A DNA stretch of 64,000 bases from Actinernus sp. WN-2022 (GCA_030867875.1 JAOWCC010000577.1:156046344-156110343), one strand, 5' to 3'. Positions 41,001 to 51,415 are shown, counted from the first letter of the stretch. Program-made: numbers and translations. Notes: generated by a model from the letters alone, not told the origin.

Positions 41001-44000
41001 AATTAATGTTTTGTCCTGTTTGATTCCCTTTGCATGCATTTTACTTGTCCAGCCCCCTTGTGTGCTCCCCATCTTATCCCCCCCCCCCCCTCCTCCATCC
41101 CAGTGTTTTGGCATTCTATGCCGACACTAACAAAAGGTTTCACCTCCCATGTAGATATTAAAGATGAATCAGTGGATTCAAGAGCAGAGGTGTTGTCTTT
41201 TGAAAAGTCTAAACTTAAACATGTGGAGACAGAGGAAAAGAATCCACTACCCTCTGCTGGAAGTAAGTAGTGTAAGAATCCACTACCCTCTGCTGGAAGT
41301 AAGTAGTGTAAGAATCCACTACCCTCTGCTGGAAGTAAGTAGTGTAAGAATCCACTACCCTCTGCTGGAAGTAAGTAGTGTAAGAATCCACTACCCTCTG
41401 CTGGAAGTAAGTAGTGTAAGAATCCACTACCCTCTGCTGGAAGTAAGTAGTGTAAGAATCCACTACCCTCTGCTGGAAGTAAGTAGTGTAAGAATCCACT
41501 ACCCTCTGCTGGAAGTAAGTAGTGTAAGAATCCACTACCCTCTGCTGGAAGTAAGTAGTGTAAGAATCCACTACCCTCTGCTGGAAGTAAGTAGTGTAAG
41601 AATCCACTACCCTCTGCTGGAAGTAAGTAGTGTAAGAATCCACTACCCTCTGCTGGAAGTAAGTAGTGTAAGAATCCACTACCCTCTGCTGGAAGTAAGT
41701 AGTGTAAGAACTTTAACAGTATAATAAACTCTAGAAGGATTTTCTTTTATACAATAGGGACCTTACACAACTACGACGGCAACGTCTAGGACGACGGCAT
41801 AAAACAATAGTCTTAATTACAAAATACAATATCTGCACACGAGAATGCACGCAGTCACCTACATTTCAACCGTTTTCTGCAAAAACACAACACGAAAAGC
41901 CCAAATTTCACGTTTGAAGAGAACGTGAACGTAAGAAAGTTAAAACATTGCAATATTCGTTCGGTGTGAACAGACTTCTATGCTTATCATATTTGTCAAA
42001 ATTCTGCATATGAAAAGCGACAAAAAGGCGAATAAAGGAAACGATAAACACCAAATGTCGCGATAAAACCCTTTTTACGTCCCGTCGTCAAAGACGTTGC
42101 CATCCTCGGTGCGTAAGGTCCCTAATAAGAACTTTGGCATTTCAACTGTGTTTTAATTGAATTGTAATCGTAATTTCGGGTGTGATGCTATCTTGCAGTG
42201 CTTATATATGTTTGTTTATGAATGACGATGATAATTATCAATATAATCGATTTAAAGGGCTACATCACATAGTGTGAGGCCTTTATATTATTTTGCAATC
42301 TGGGCCAGATTAAAATCAAAGCAAATATGCAACAATGACTAACAGTGTATAGACTTAGTCTTCATGGAGAATAATTATTGTATATGATTTCAAACTAGCA
42401 TTAAGGGACGGGAACTGTAATTGTTTGTAGCCAGTTACCAGCCACTAATCGAACACTGACTCCATAGATGTACAATTTTTTAAATGGTGGCATATACATG
42501 TGGTGATACATGTATCTATACATTAATGACACCTATTTGCTTTCTATTTTCTTCATGACAGCCATTCGACAAGAGATGATGCCTGATCAACTTCCTGACC
42601 GTTCTGAAGTGGCAAAGTTTGATAGCAAACAACTAAAGCACGTTGAAACACAAGAAAAGAATATTATGCCATCAAACGATGGTTAGTCTTGCTAACTGAC
42701 ACCGGGCTTACGGTGGTCAAGAGGAGAAGGGAGAATTTTTTTCTCCTTTCTCTACTATCCCCCAACCCCTTCCGACTTTTTTGCCCCCCCCCCCCCCCCC
42801 CCCGTTGTTTTAAGAAGCCATTGCCAAAACTTATCCAGCTTAGTGGGGTCTAAGGGCACTTCTTTTGGTTAACTCCAAAGAATGTTCTGTAAACTAGAGA
42901 AACTCCTTCAGAAAACCCTTCTCTGTTCTAACAAATAGCTTCTTTTTTAGGATGTATGGATGGCTGCCCATAACTCGACCACGTGTACACCTTTGCACTT
43001 TAAATTTATCTATTCTCAGCCTAGATGAAATTGAGGTGAAAGAAAAAGAAAAGTAAAATTGGTGTAATTCCAGATTTTTAAATCTTGATTAACCTCCCAC
43101 ACATTTTGTTTCCCAACCGCGCCCTTTGGGTATTTGCCGAGTGACGTAAGATCAGGCAAAAAGCTATTTTTCACTAGTATTTGTTGTAGGCACAATGCTT
43201 CTTGTTACTGTACTGTGGCTTGGTCGTAAAAAGAGCCTTGTTGCTTTTCGTCATTTTAACAAACTTTAACAAACTTAAACAAGGTTGTAGACAACTTTTT
43301 TACTCTAAATAAAAATGTGGTTAGGGGCACTTTATGTGCTCAAGAGAATATAATTATTCAAAACTGCCGTCATGTGAGGTCCCATGTTTCATATTGTGTG
43401 TTCCTAGTGATGTATGGGATTCACAAATCATTTCCTTGTTTTCAGACATCAGAACTGAGGCCATTGAGACTCGAGCTGAGGTGAAGACGTTCGACCCAAA
43501 AAAACTAAAACACGTCGAAACTCTAGAGAAGAACAAACTTCCAGATGCTGCGGGTAAGTCGAAATAGAGGCCTTGTGACCGTCGTGTTAGGGACGTCACC
43601 CATTGTGACCGTGTGTTAGGGACGTCACCCTTGTGACCGTGTGTTAGGGACGTTACCCTTGTGACCGTCGTGTTAGGGACGTTAGCCTTGTGACCGTCGT
43701 GTTAGGAACGTTTCCCTTGTGACCGTTATATTAGGGACGTTGCCCTTGTGACCGTCGTGTTAGGGACGTTACCCTTGTGACCGTCGTGTTAGGGACGTTA
43801 CCCTTGTGACCGTTATATTAGGGACGTTACCCTTGTGACCGTCGTGTTAGGGACGTTACCCTTGTGACCGTTATATTAGGGACGTCACCCTTGTGACCGT
43901 GTGTTAGGGACGTTACCCTTGTGACCGTCGTGTTAGGGACGTTAGCTTTGTGACCGTCGTGTTAGGAACGTTACCCTTGTGACCGTTATATTAGGGACGT

Positions 44001-44846
44001 TGCCCTTGTGACCGTCGTGTTAGAGACGTTACCCTTGTGACCGTCGTGTTAGGGACGTTACCCTTGTGACCGTTATATTAGGGACGTTACCCTTGTGACC
44101 GTCGTGTTAGGGACGTTACCCTTGTGACCGTCGTGTTAGGGACGTTACCCCTTGTGACCGTCGTGTTAGGGACGTTGCCTTGTGACTGTCGTGTTAGGGA
44201 CGTTTCCCTTGTGACCGTCGTGTTAGGGACGTTACCCTTGTAACCGTTATATTAGGGACGTTACCCTTAGGACAGCCGACGCGAAATAAGTCTCAATTAC
44301 AAAATACAAAATCTACACGTGAAAGCGAATAAAAGAAACACCTGATTCGTAAGAAAACACTTTTCCCCCTCCCGTCGTCATAGATGTTGCCGTCCTTGGA
44401 GCGTAAGTTCTAAGTAATGTGTGTTGATGAGATATCATTGGCGAGCTTCAGATGCGAGTGCAACAACGACTACGAGAACAGCTTTCCACAATCGATTAAT
44501 AATTTAAAGATACATGATCAAAGAATACTCTTTGTAGCTTGTTCTCATGTCTCAAACATTGTTCGGCAGAATTGAAAGATCTCTACTTTCCTTACGAGTG
44601 AGATATTGCTCTTGATTTGATTTGATTTTGATTTTCTCAAGTTTTCATTCAGAGTAGTTAATCATCCTGCCGATGGGCTGTAGCGGTATACGTAATGATT
44701 ATTGAGAGCGATTTTGTATGGAAAAAAAATCCTACCGATTAATGCCCTAAGCAGTGAAACACTAATTAATTTACTGTAACTATTATTTGATGCCTTTTAT
44801 GTATTTCTCTCTTTCAGCCATTGCTCAGGAAAAGGGAGCTTGTTGA
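28974..44846 (+). CDS. Multi-repeat beta-thymosin protein, ten exons, 349 aa
   Basis: Ten exons joined by phase-1 GT/AG introns give 350 codons including TGA. The product is nine beta-thymosin repeats followed by a short tail IAQEKGAC. Each repeat has an N-terminal helix part (for example RAEVKSFD), the actin-binding LKHVET motif (LKKTET in vertebrate thymosins) and a C-terminal EKN.LP box. Family knowledge: multi-repeat thymosins such as Drosophila Ciboulot, C. elegans tetraThymosin and Hydra thypedin bind actin in the cytoplasm. Repeat 2 has FHHVEP and repeat 6 LKHVAT, so those two may bind actin less well. Each internal repeat is one symmetric exon, so whole repeats could be skipped without a frame change. 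There is no signal peptide. The start ATG 28,974 opens the first repeat directly. A poly(A) signal AATAAA lies at 44,908. Confidence 0.93.
29356..29475 (+). CDS. Thymosin exon 2 (repeat 2, long type)
   Basis: 120 nt. It carries KQELQPDVFPDRSEV and a diverged actin motif FHHVEPNEKNPLP. Confidence 0.92.
29693..29803 (+). CDS. Thymosin exon 3 (repeat 3, short type)
   Basis: 111 nt. It carries SEVEVFQMNKLKHVETEEK; the donor is A/GTGAGT. A 7.1-kb intron follows. Confidence 0.92.
33126..33400. repeat. Dispersed repeat, copy A
   Basis: Shares a body (CCTGTTTGTAAATGCTATTT) with copies at 46,755-47,028 and 61,340-61,592. It begins near ATCACATGG and ends near CAGCACATGACTG, so weak inverted ends are present. 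Confidence 0.85.
35895..36630. mobile_element. 736-bp foldback MITE with TTAA target duplication
   Basis: TTAA lies at 35,891-35,894 and 36,631-36,634. The arms of about 205 bp start AGGGATACCCGAGTG and are almost perfectly inverse. They include GGCGCCGCCATCTTTGTTTG and GAAGTGACGTCACTTC. The 330-bp centre has a short open frame of no recognised function. It sits in thymosin intron 3. Confidence 0.92.
36919..37038 (+). CDS. Thymosin exon 4 (repeat 4, long type)
   Basis: 120 nt. It carries RAEMMPDVKPDRSDV and LKHVETLEKNVMP. Confidence 0.92.
37144..37251 (+). CDS. Thymosin exon 5 (repeat 5, short type)
   Basis: 108 nt, only 105 bp after exon 4. It carries SRAEVKSFDHSKLKHVET and EKNTLPTPQ. Confidence 0.92.
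37718..38437. repeat. Dispersed repeat related to 32,471-32,650, apparently split
   Basis: The left part (AATAATGGTGGATG...AAAATAAGACTTC, about 37,720-37,815) and the right part (TATGAACATGCAA...TAGTGGCACTTT, about 38,381-38,433) match the two halves of 32,471-32,640. About 500 bp of unrelated DNA lies between them. It is in thymosin intron 5. Confidence 0.6.
38888..39258. mobile_element. Foldback element, about 120-bp arms
   Basis: The arms start near TATACATGCATCAGGAGTTC and carry GGTAGGTGGGCTCAGAAAAG and GGCCATATTGGAT, mirrored on the right. A short centre separates them. Just to the right, AGAGGTGTTGTGCACTTA is tandemly repeated (39,256-39,301). Confidence 0.88.
39555..39674 (+). CDS. 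Thymosin exon 6 (repeat 6, long type)
   Basis: 120 nt. It carries NKPDRSEVSSFDHNKLKHV with Ala-Thr after it, then EKVILPSQQ, and ends G/GTACAC. Confidence 0.92.
41155..41262 (+). CDS. Thymosin exon 7 (repeat 7, short type)
   Basis: 108 nt. It carries SRAEVLSFEKSKLKHVET and EKNPLPSAG. The donor A/GTAAGTAG is the first of 13 tandem copies. Reading past it meets TAG in frame at 41,268-41,270. Confidence 0.92.
41239..41709 (+). repeat. 36-bp tandem array duplicating a splice donor, 13 copies
   Basis: Thirteen near-identical 36-bp units. Each consists of the last 24 nt of thymosin exon 7 (AGAATCCACTACCCTCTGCT plus GGAA) and the first 12 nt of its intron (GTAAGTAGTGTA). Each unit therefore carries the true donor GGAA/GTAAGTAG, plus a second GTAAGA. 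Open frames over the array on both strands are by-products, because 36 is a multiple of 3. Confidence 0.97.
41756..42123. mobile_element. 368-bp MITE with AGGGACCTTAC ends
   Basis: The inverted ends AGGGACCTTAC / GTAAGGTCCCT are followed inside by CGACGGCAACGTC against GACGTTGCCATCCT. The target duplication is short (TA or AAT; the flanks do not decide). It lies in thymosin intron 7. A related half-element lies at 44,270-44,410. Confidence 0.85.
42562..42681 (+). CDS. Thymosin exon 8 (repeat 8, long type)
   Basis: 120 nt. It carries RQEMMPDQLPDRSEV and LKHVETQEKNIMP; the donor is G/GTTAGT. Confidence 0.92.
43446..43553 (+). CDS. Thymosin exon 9 (repeat 9, short type)
   Basis: 108 nt. It carries TRAEVKTFDPKKLKHVET and EKNKLPDAA; the donor is G/GTAAGT. 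Confidence 0.92.
43571..44265. repeat. 29-bp minisatellite, about two dozen copies
   Basis: The unit is TTGTGACCGTCGTGTTAGGG followed by ACGTTACCC, with variants such as TTATA for TCGTG. It lies in thymosin intron 9, only 17 bp after exon 9, and runs directly into a MITE fragment. Confidence 0.96.
44266..44412. mobile_element. MITE fragment related to 41,756-42,123
   Basis: Shares CTCAATTACAAAATAC-like text, GCGAATAAA and the CCCGTCGTCA...GTTGCCGTCCT end with the complete element, but the left end is missing, replaced by the minisatellite. Confidence 0.7.
44818..44846 (+). CDS. Thymosin exon 10 (C-terminal tail and stop)
   Basis: After CTTTCAG the frame reads IAQEKGAC then TGA. There is no thymosin motif here, only an 8-residue tail after the junction codon. 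Confidence 0.85.
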
Positions 44847-44907
44847 GCCTCCAGTTCCTTGGTTATCGTTGACGTTTAGGATAGCTTCGGACCACGGCAT
44901 ATACATT

Positions 44908-44913
44908 AATAAA
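44908..44913 (+). promoter_or_regulatory. Putative poly(A) signal of the thymosin gene
   Basis: AATAAA 62 bp after the stop codon. Confidence 0.55.
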
Positions 44914-45388
44914 TCTGGCTGAACTGATTTTCTAATCAGATATTACGAAGAAGTTCTTGGCCAGTAAACGGCACAGAATATTTTAGGAGATGCCTGAAAG
45001 TAATCTTATACGAAGCATATTTTTCCTGCAACTTTTCTTTTATTGATTGTCAACTATGGCTCAGTGAAATTAAAGAAACTTGCTGAAAACGTAACGCTTA
45101 CGCAACTGCATAGGTAAAGAATACGTAAACGACATAATTCTAGAACAATTTGGACAAATGATTTAACATCCTATAGAGAAATATATTTCCTACAGGTTAT
45201 TTGACAAGATACCACATCCCACATGGGTCATAACCACATCCCACATGGGTCATAACGACAGAGCTGAATAACGTAATGCGCGGGAACTAAGGATGCCAGC
45301 AGCGTATACAAGGATGGCGCAATTTTTAAATGTTACGAGTTCCTTCATGTTTCTGCGAAAGAGTAAGTTTTATGGCAAGGATAAGTAA

Positions 45389-45507
45389 GGGTTAATGAGT
45401 GGCCACGAGTGTGTGATGGGATTTATCATCGCGAGTAAGTGGCCGTTTAGCTTTACGAGCGACGATAAATCCCGATAAATCACACACGAGTGGACATTCA
45501 TTAACCA
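45389..45507. repeat. Hairpin-forming inverted repeat
   Basis: GGGTTAATGAGTGGCCACGA... on the left pairs with ...CACTCGTG-type DNA ending ATTCATTAACC on the right, with a second internal pair around GATAAATC. Confidence 0.7.
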
Positions 45508-46754
45508 AAATATCTTATGCCGTTTAACCCAGAAAGAAATTAATTTTTACTGAGTTTGTATGAGCTGGCATGATATGTTCTCTAATCAAAACATTTTTAG
45601 CTTCGGCAAACTATTGTTGTCGTTTGACAATGGCGTCTTGAGAGCACGTACGTAATCCACTGATTTCTATGTAAGTGCCGATAACTAGTTATTGCCACTT
45701 GCATACGTAATTCAGTGGAATATGGGATATATCGAATGACTTGCAACAAAGGATTTTGGGTGTGGCATACGATCAGCTTCAAATAGTCGGACCATTTCTA
45801 GAAACAGGTTTTGAACACGGATACAATTTACTACAAACACGAGACTTTGACGGCCACAAGGTAGTGTTACAAAGTTCGCGACGATGTACACGTCAGCACA
45901 CGCATGCGCCCTGGTTATTCAGTTCTGGTGAGAAGAGAAGTTGTTGGAAGAGTTGCCTGGCAGCGGTTTGATAAATGTAGTTTTATAAGATAGCAAAATA
46001 GATTTGTTTAATAGCCGTTTACAATAAAAACATTACTGTTCTGCATAACGAATATTTGTCCATATTGCATTCTTTACTGTAGTTTTACCTTGGCGTAGGG
46101 AAATGTAGCCGCCTCAGCAGTCGTTTCCTGTTTCGGTCTGTTTCCCGGGAGTTTAGGACCGACACAAAGAACGCCTGCAAAGGAGGCTAAGGGAAATGTG
46201 GTGTTCAAAAATGTTTAACTCCAACAAAAAAAAGTAGGGCGTACAGGAGAGGAGAGAAACTTTTCTTTTCAAACTATATCTGTAGTTCTCAGGCTCTGAG
46301 AAGTGCGACCCTGAAAGTTTCAAATCTTTTTTTCATTCATGAATTCGAAGAAGAAAAAGGAACGTCTGCTTACCCGAGCCCTTAATTAGTTTCCAATATG
46401 CACACATTGTGTTATGGACCAATCAGATTTTACCTTCCATATCCTGGAAAGTGACGTTCCGTTGCATTTCAATCACTATATATTTGCCATTGACCAATCA
46501 TTTTGTTCAAGGTCATCGCTACATTTACTGGGGAAGAAGTGGAGTAACTTTCCTTTTCTCCTCCCCTAACCTCTTCTCTTCCCGACGCTGGTTCTCACTA
46601 GCGCCGTTGGCATAACCGCGCGCAAAGTGTTGTGAGGTAATATTTCAAAGCCGACAACGAGGACTGGACGGGATTTCAAGTCGCGCAATTAGTTCCAGAA
46701 CTAATTGCGAGAACTTGAAATTCCGTCCAGTCCGAATAGGCCCTTTGCAGTTGA

Positions 46755-47028
46755 CACATCACGTGGTTGTACTGGAGAGCAAAAAATATCTCACATAAAT
46801 TATTTAAATGCCTTGTACAAGATCGGTATTGCTATTAGCAAAACCTATTTGTAAATGCTATTTTCCACCTCCAATCGGCGATTGTCGATCTTTCAAAAAC
46901 AGCGATTTTAAAGATAGCTTGCTCTCCAGCATCCATGGTAACGCCTTTCCCATGGGGATCGCGAGCTCAATTCATTCATTAATGAAGTATTATATCAGCA
47001 CGTGACTGTTTACTTAGCTGCAAAGGGC
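46755..47028. repeat. Dispersed repeat, copy B
   Basis: Matches 33,126-33,400 and 61,340-61,592 throughout, with scattered differences. Confidence 0.85.
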
Positions 47029-47214
47029 CTATTGGAGGCTTTGAAAGGACATCTCATTGTCATTAATTATTCGGGAGGGTGTTTTTATTCCGGGTACAGG
47101 TTGACAATTGATTTGTTCATCGTAATAAGCAGTTTATTGTTTCTTGTCATTTGGGACTTCAATGTTCCAGTATCAAATTCAAAACTGAATTTTGTAAGTT
47201 TGGCGTCATTTAAA

Positions 47215-47475
47215 CGTGAAAGAGACTGAAAGCGATGAAGAATAGTTCAGACCACTCAAACGTTTCAGAAAATCGCGAAGCCGTGCCGAAGAGGAGGAAA
47301 TGTTAAAAGCTGTACCACACTCAACGCGTTACAAGACTGAACAGTTGGGTAGTAAAAGTATTTGAGGAATGGAGGAACGCAAGAGAGAACAAAATTGCCG
47401 CTTTGGAGGCCACAAGCTTTACCATTCCGCTAGAAAGCATAGAAAACGTGTGCCGAGAATTCGAACACATAACGA
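47215..47475 (+). pseudogene. Possible Crypton/DUF3504-type fragment
   Basis: The + strand reads SSDHSNVSENREAVPKRRK, then in another frame NSWVVKVFEEWRNARENKIA. The phrase TR.KT..W.VKVFEEWRN resembles the N-terminus of tyrosine-recombinase-like proteins (DUF3504, Crypton-derived) common in cnidarian genomes. This rests on pattern memory, with one frameshift needed and no catalytic region present. Confidence 0.35.
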
Positions 47476-47612
47476 TCCTTGAAATCCCGGAAAGTACACC
47501 CTTGGACTGGAACAAAATTAATTCAGTCCTTGGACTGGAAAGAAATTGGTTGAATGTACTCCTGGGAGTACTTTCCGAGCATGTCTCCGGGGTTTCAAGG
47601 ATCGTCATTTGA
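47463..47612. repeat. Inverted repeat
   Basis: CGATCCTTGAAATCCCGGAA and AGTAC on the left mirror GTACTTTCC...GGGGTTTCAAGGATCG on the right, with an interrupted centre that includes a short direct repeat of CCTTGGACTGGAA. Confidence 0.75.
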
Positions 47613-48149
47613 TCGAATTCTGGGCACATGGTTGGTTGGTTACCTCATGAATAATTAATGAGGATGAGATTAATAGATTCAGAATGAGTTTGCCGTGTTT
47701 TATCGGAGCTTGGGGTGAGATGAGAGTTTGTAAATCTGATAAAACTCGGACTGATTCTGTATATGATGTCAAACGTCTAGATGTACAGAGTCGTATTTTC
47801 AGTTGTTTCGGCGATTAATCTCGATCAGATTTAGAGATCGCCTATTACTCATTCATTTCCCTTGTTTTCCTCTCATGAATTATTAATGACTGATAATTTA
47901 CCAGTCAGGATCACAGTGCCATCAAACTTCTTGCATAGGCTACGGACAATGGCAAAACCAACACCTTTATTAGAACCAGTCACCTGTAGATGCACATGAA
48001 AAATGAATACCAAACATGTACATACAGTACCTGTGTATTTCAGTCTACGATAAATTAATTACTGAAAGCTTGCTCAACTTGCCACAGTTGTATTTGTTAT
48101 GATATTGTATTTGTTATGATATTCTATTTGTTATTTATTATCCTATAAA

Positions 48150-48405
48150 TCTTATATTTCAGCCAATCAGTGCTCAGCTTTACTATGAAATACAGGGCAG
48201 TATTTAATGATTTTTCTATGAAATACAGAGCAGTATTTCATGAACTATGTCAAACACGAATTGGGAGTCTTTCATCAGATCAGGGGTTCCAAATATTGAG
48301 AAAACAAATGAAACCCGAGAGGCGTAGCCTCGAGGGTTTTATTGTTTTCGAAATATTTGGAATCCCTGATGAAAGACGAACAATGAGTGTTTGACATGTC
48401 TTCTC
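48150..48405. repeat. Inverted repeat, foldback type
   Basis: GTCTTTCATCAGATCAGGGG...CCAAATATT on the left mirrors AATATTTGGAATCCCTGATGAAAGAC on the right; GAGGCGTAGCCTC forms the centre. GAAATACAG(G/A)GCAGTATTT is directly repeated at 48,187 and 48,221. Confidence 0.75.
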
Positions 48406-48539
48406 ATGCGAATGCAAAACCGACAATTTACATACGCTTCTTTTCAAACTTCATTAGCAAGTATTGTTTGCCATTTGACTGTTGTATCTAATTATTCAAT
48501 AGATGGCTTATTATTCTTTTTTGATGGCAGTGATTTCAA

Positions 48540-48625
48540 CTAGCGTACTAGTAGAGTAGTGGACAAGAGTTAGTACAAGCAGTCGGAAGGGTCGTGGTTC
48601 GAACTCCAGTGGAGGTAGACTTTTT
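48540..48625 (+). other. Possible tRNA-like (SINE head) sequence
   Basis: TAGAGTAGTGG resembles an RNA polymerase III A box, and GGTTCGAACTCC about 40 bp later is a good B box. I could not fold a complete cloverleaf by eye, so a tRNA-derived SINE is more likely than a functional tRNA. Confidence 0.35.
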
Positions 48626-49813
48626 CTTTCTATGTCATTCTTTATTTCTTTACTTCTTCGCTCCTTGCTTGTAGTTTATCAGTATGTAATTAGTTAGTGG
48701 TTCATGAATATGATGATTAAGAAATATTGATCACTAGGGTTGGAAACATGATCAAACAAGGGTTTCACCCGGTATCAAGACCCATGCATGTGACCAAATA
48801 CAGTTCCTCCATTGGATGACTATCTCATGAATTATTAATGAGTTTGAGAAGGCTAGATCAAGGCCAATCCATATGCAGGAAATTTGGCACCCTTTCTTTA
48901 TCAGCCAATAAGAATTCAAGATTTTGAATACATAATTAGTCTGCAGACGCATCCGCCACTCAAATTTTTTTGTTTTCCAGCAAGAAAATTTGCAGTCTGT
49001 CGTCCGGTAAGTTACTTTGTTTTTGTGATAAAATAATCTTCCCATAAATTTGTTATTTATAGGATAATAATTATTATGGTAAAGGCTCCTTCCATTTGGG
49101 TTAAATATTAATAGTTTAGTCTTACTTTCATTTATTTGTAATGTAGGTTATTGGCTACATGTACATGTATATAGACTTTCTCAAAGTCTCCCATCTGCTT
49201 TTTTGCGATGATTTTACAAAATCCGTGCTCAACGGATTTCAGGTAACGCGTAAAGAAGCCAAATAAACATCCGATATTCGTGATTTTACTTCGTATTTCA
49301 GGTGTAACACCCCTCGTGAAAGTGTCTCACAACGCCGTTACACGAAAATTTCACGTAAACATTTCACCGTACAACTGTGCCTCAGTGAAAGGCCGCCAGT
49401 TAAAATTCTCGTCTCCGTCCTTTAAGATCCTTAAAGGACGTGTTATAGTGCGAGTTATGGTAAATCGTATACAGTACGTAAGCAGGGTATGCTGAGGGCA
49501 TAAAGGAATTTCACTCATCTTATAGCGGAGTTCCTGCACGGGCAGAAGGCATGAGACAACCTCGGCCATTGACTACTAAGACCTACGCTCGAGGAAGGCG
49601 ACGCCCTTGGTCGGTGAATAAATCGAATACTTCCTTTCTCCAGTTCTAAAACCCTAACTTGTAAGTGGACACTTTCTTTCCATCAGTACTTTTCCGACTT
49701 AACGTATTACTGAAGTAAATGGTAAGCGACCCAAGCGATGAATCCATTTATTATACAGCTAATCGTATAAATATTTCAGATTTCAGATTTCGGCAGGCAT
49801 TTATTACCCAATA

Positions 49814-50214
49814 CACGACTTTCATAATGGCCGCCTCCTAATTTGCATAATTTGGAAGATAAATATGTAGGGGAAAACCAATGCTACTACATGAAAGATC
49901 ACATTAAAACTAGTAATAGTTTTGAGTTTTAGAGGAATGTGGAAAATTGCTGTTGAGCTATGAGCATTTGTAATGCAGAAAAATATGAAAGCGAGGCTAT
50001 AAAGGCCTCCGTCGTTTTTCTCATACAAATCTCTCTAATTTCAACTGGCTGTAACTTCATTGCTTTATAAGCTACAGCACTCAACTTTCATAAGTTCACT
50101 AATGTCGACATGCTCTTTCACATGGCAATGTTCATATTTTCTATACATGTGGATAAACTACCGAAACGGGAAATCACATATGCAAATTAGGAGGCGGCCA
50201 TTATGAAAGTCGTG
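49814..50214. mobile_element. 401-bp MITE with perfect 36-bp inverted ends
   Basis: The ends start CACGACTTTCATAATGGCCG and are exact inverses for about 36 bp, flanked by TA on both sides, which fits a mariner-type element. Confidence 0.88.
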
Positions 50215-50321
50215 TATACAGTACAACTTTACAGTGCGACTACAACCAAGGCCACCCAAGCAAATTATACAACAAATTAGCCAATCACTGCACTCGCATA
50301 TTGAAACATAGATTCTCTACA

Positions 50322-50580
50322 ATAGTCCAGTTTCGTATTCGAAGTTACCTCTGAATGCAATGACTTCAGACGCATGTACGCAGCGTTAGCCTCATTCTCA
50401 AGTTAAACATTCATAAAAACCAGCAAGAAGGTGGGCTATTCACAACACTGTATTGTTATAGTTTCGCGTTTTGCACCTCGCTGGTATTTAATGTTTAACT
50501 TCAGAATGAGGCTAACACTGCGTACATGCGTCTGTATTCATTGCATTCAGCGGTAATTTTCGAATACGAAACTGGACTAT
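50322..50580. mobile_element. Foldback element, family copy 1 (259 bp)
   Basis: ATAGTCCAGTTTCGTATTCG on the left, its inverse on the right, and arms of about 95 bp. A second copy is at 59,691-60,007. Confidence 0.9.
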
Positions 50581-51301
50581 TGGCCCGTCATGAAGTTTTT
50601 AAAAATTGTTATGATTTCATTGTTCGAATACTTAAATGTGATTGGCTAATTTGTTTTGAAATTTGCATATTGTGAAAAAAATTACTCTGAATCACAATGC
50701 GATTGGATACTAGAACAATAGATGCTAAATGGTGGGAAAATCTACGGGCGCGCAGACTTTTTACGGTCGTTTTTATTGGTAGCTTTGTTCTTCAAAGTCG
50801 ACGAGAAGGCAGAATCTAATTATATATATTTGCAGTGACAAATGCTTTTCAGACCCGTGCAATTTTGTAAGTATTAAATAGCACTGAAGATATTTTTCAT
50901 TTGAGTTATAGTCGCGTATGAAAATTTATTGAACTGTTTTATTTTGTTGTAAGCTTTTTTATTTACTTATAAATTTTAAACAAAAAGTCGAAATAATGCC
51001 CCCAAATCTATCACCCTTCCAATATGCTAATTTGCTCAATGTAATTACCTTAGTTTTCGTCATGAATGGCTGACTGGTCATGTTATGGTCATAAAACACG
51101 AAGAATTTGAAAACAAAATTAGAAAGTTTGGAGGAGAAAAGGCTAGGAGCGATCTTGACGGTTTCAACAAGTTAAATTCCCCACCTCAGTGCGCAAAAAC
51201 GAAATGAAATTGCACATGACGTCACCAAATAGGTTGTCCTTCAACATACTCGCGAACGAGGCCAAAGTTTTCGTTTAGATTGTAATGTCCAACAAAAGAT
51301 C

Positions 51302-51396
51302 AACCACCATCTTCCACCATCTTCCACCATCTTCCACCATCTTCCACCATCTTCCACCATCTTCCACCATCTTCCACCATCTTCCACCATCTTCCA
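51302..51396. repeat. 10-bp tandem repeat (CCACCATCTT)n
   Basis: About nine exact copies. Confidence 0.97.
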
Positions 51397-51415
51397 GCTG
51401 AAAGTGCGAATCATT

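Larger units (their letters stand above)
44847..51415. other. Repeat-rich region with no intact gene
   Basis: Between the thymosin gene and the - strand LINE I find only repeats, hairpins and one possible transposon-gene fragment, listed separately. A 25-bp direct duplication (CACATCCCACATGGGTCATAA) lies at about 45,209-45,256. Confidence 0.5.

Noticed and set aside
41164..41724. 186-aa and 154-aa repetitive open frames on both strands
   Set aside because: They come from the 36-bp splice-donor array, whose length is a multiple of three. Neither is in the thymosin frame, and no start context or homology supports them.
43571..44265. TTAGGG motifs as interstitial telomere DNA
   Set aside because: TTAGGG occurs once per 29-bp unit and not in tandem hexamers, so this is an ordinary minisatellite.
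41239..44265. CRISPR-like arrays
   Set aside because: The repeats are head-to-tail with no unique spacers, in an animal intron.
45741..45971. 76-codon open frame
   Set aside because: No homology recognised and it lies in repeat-rich DNA.
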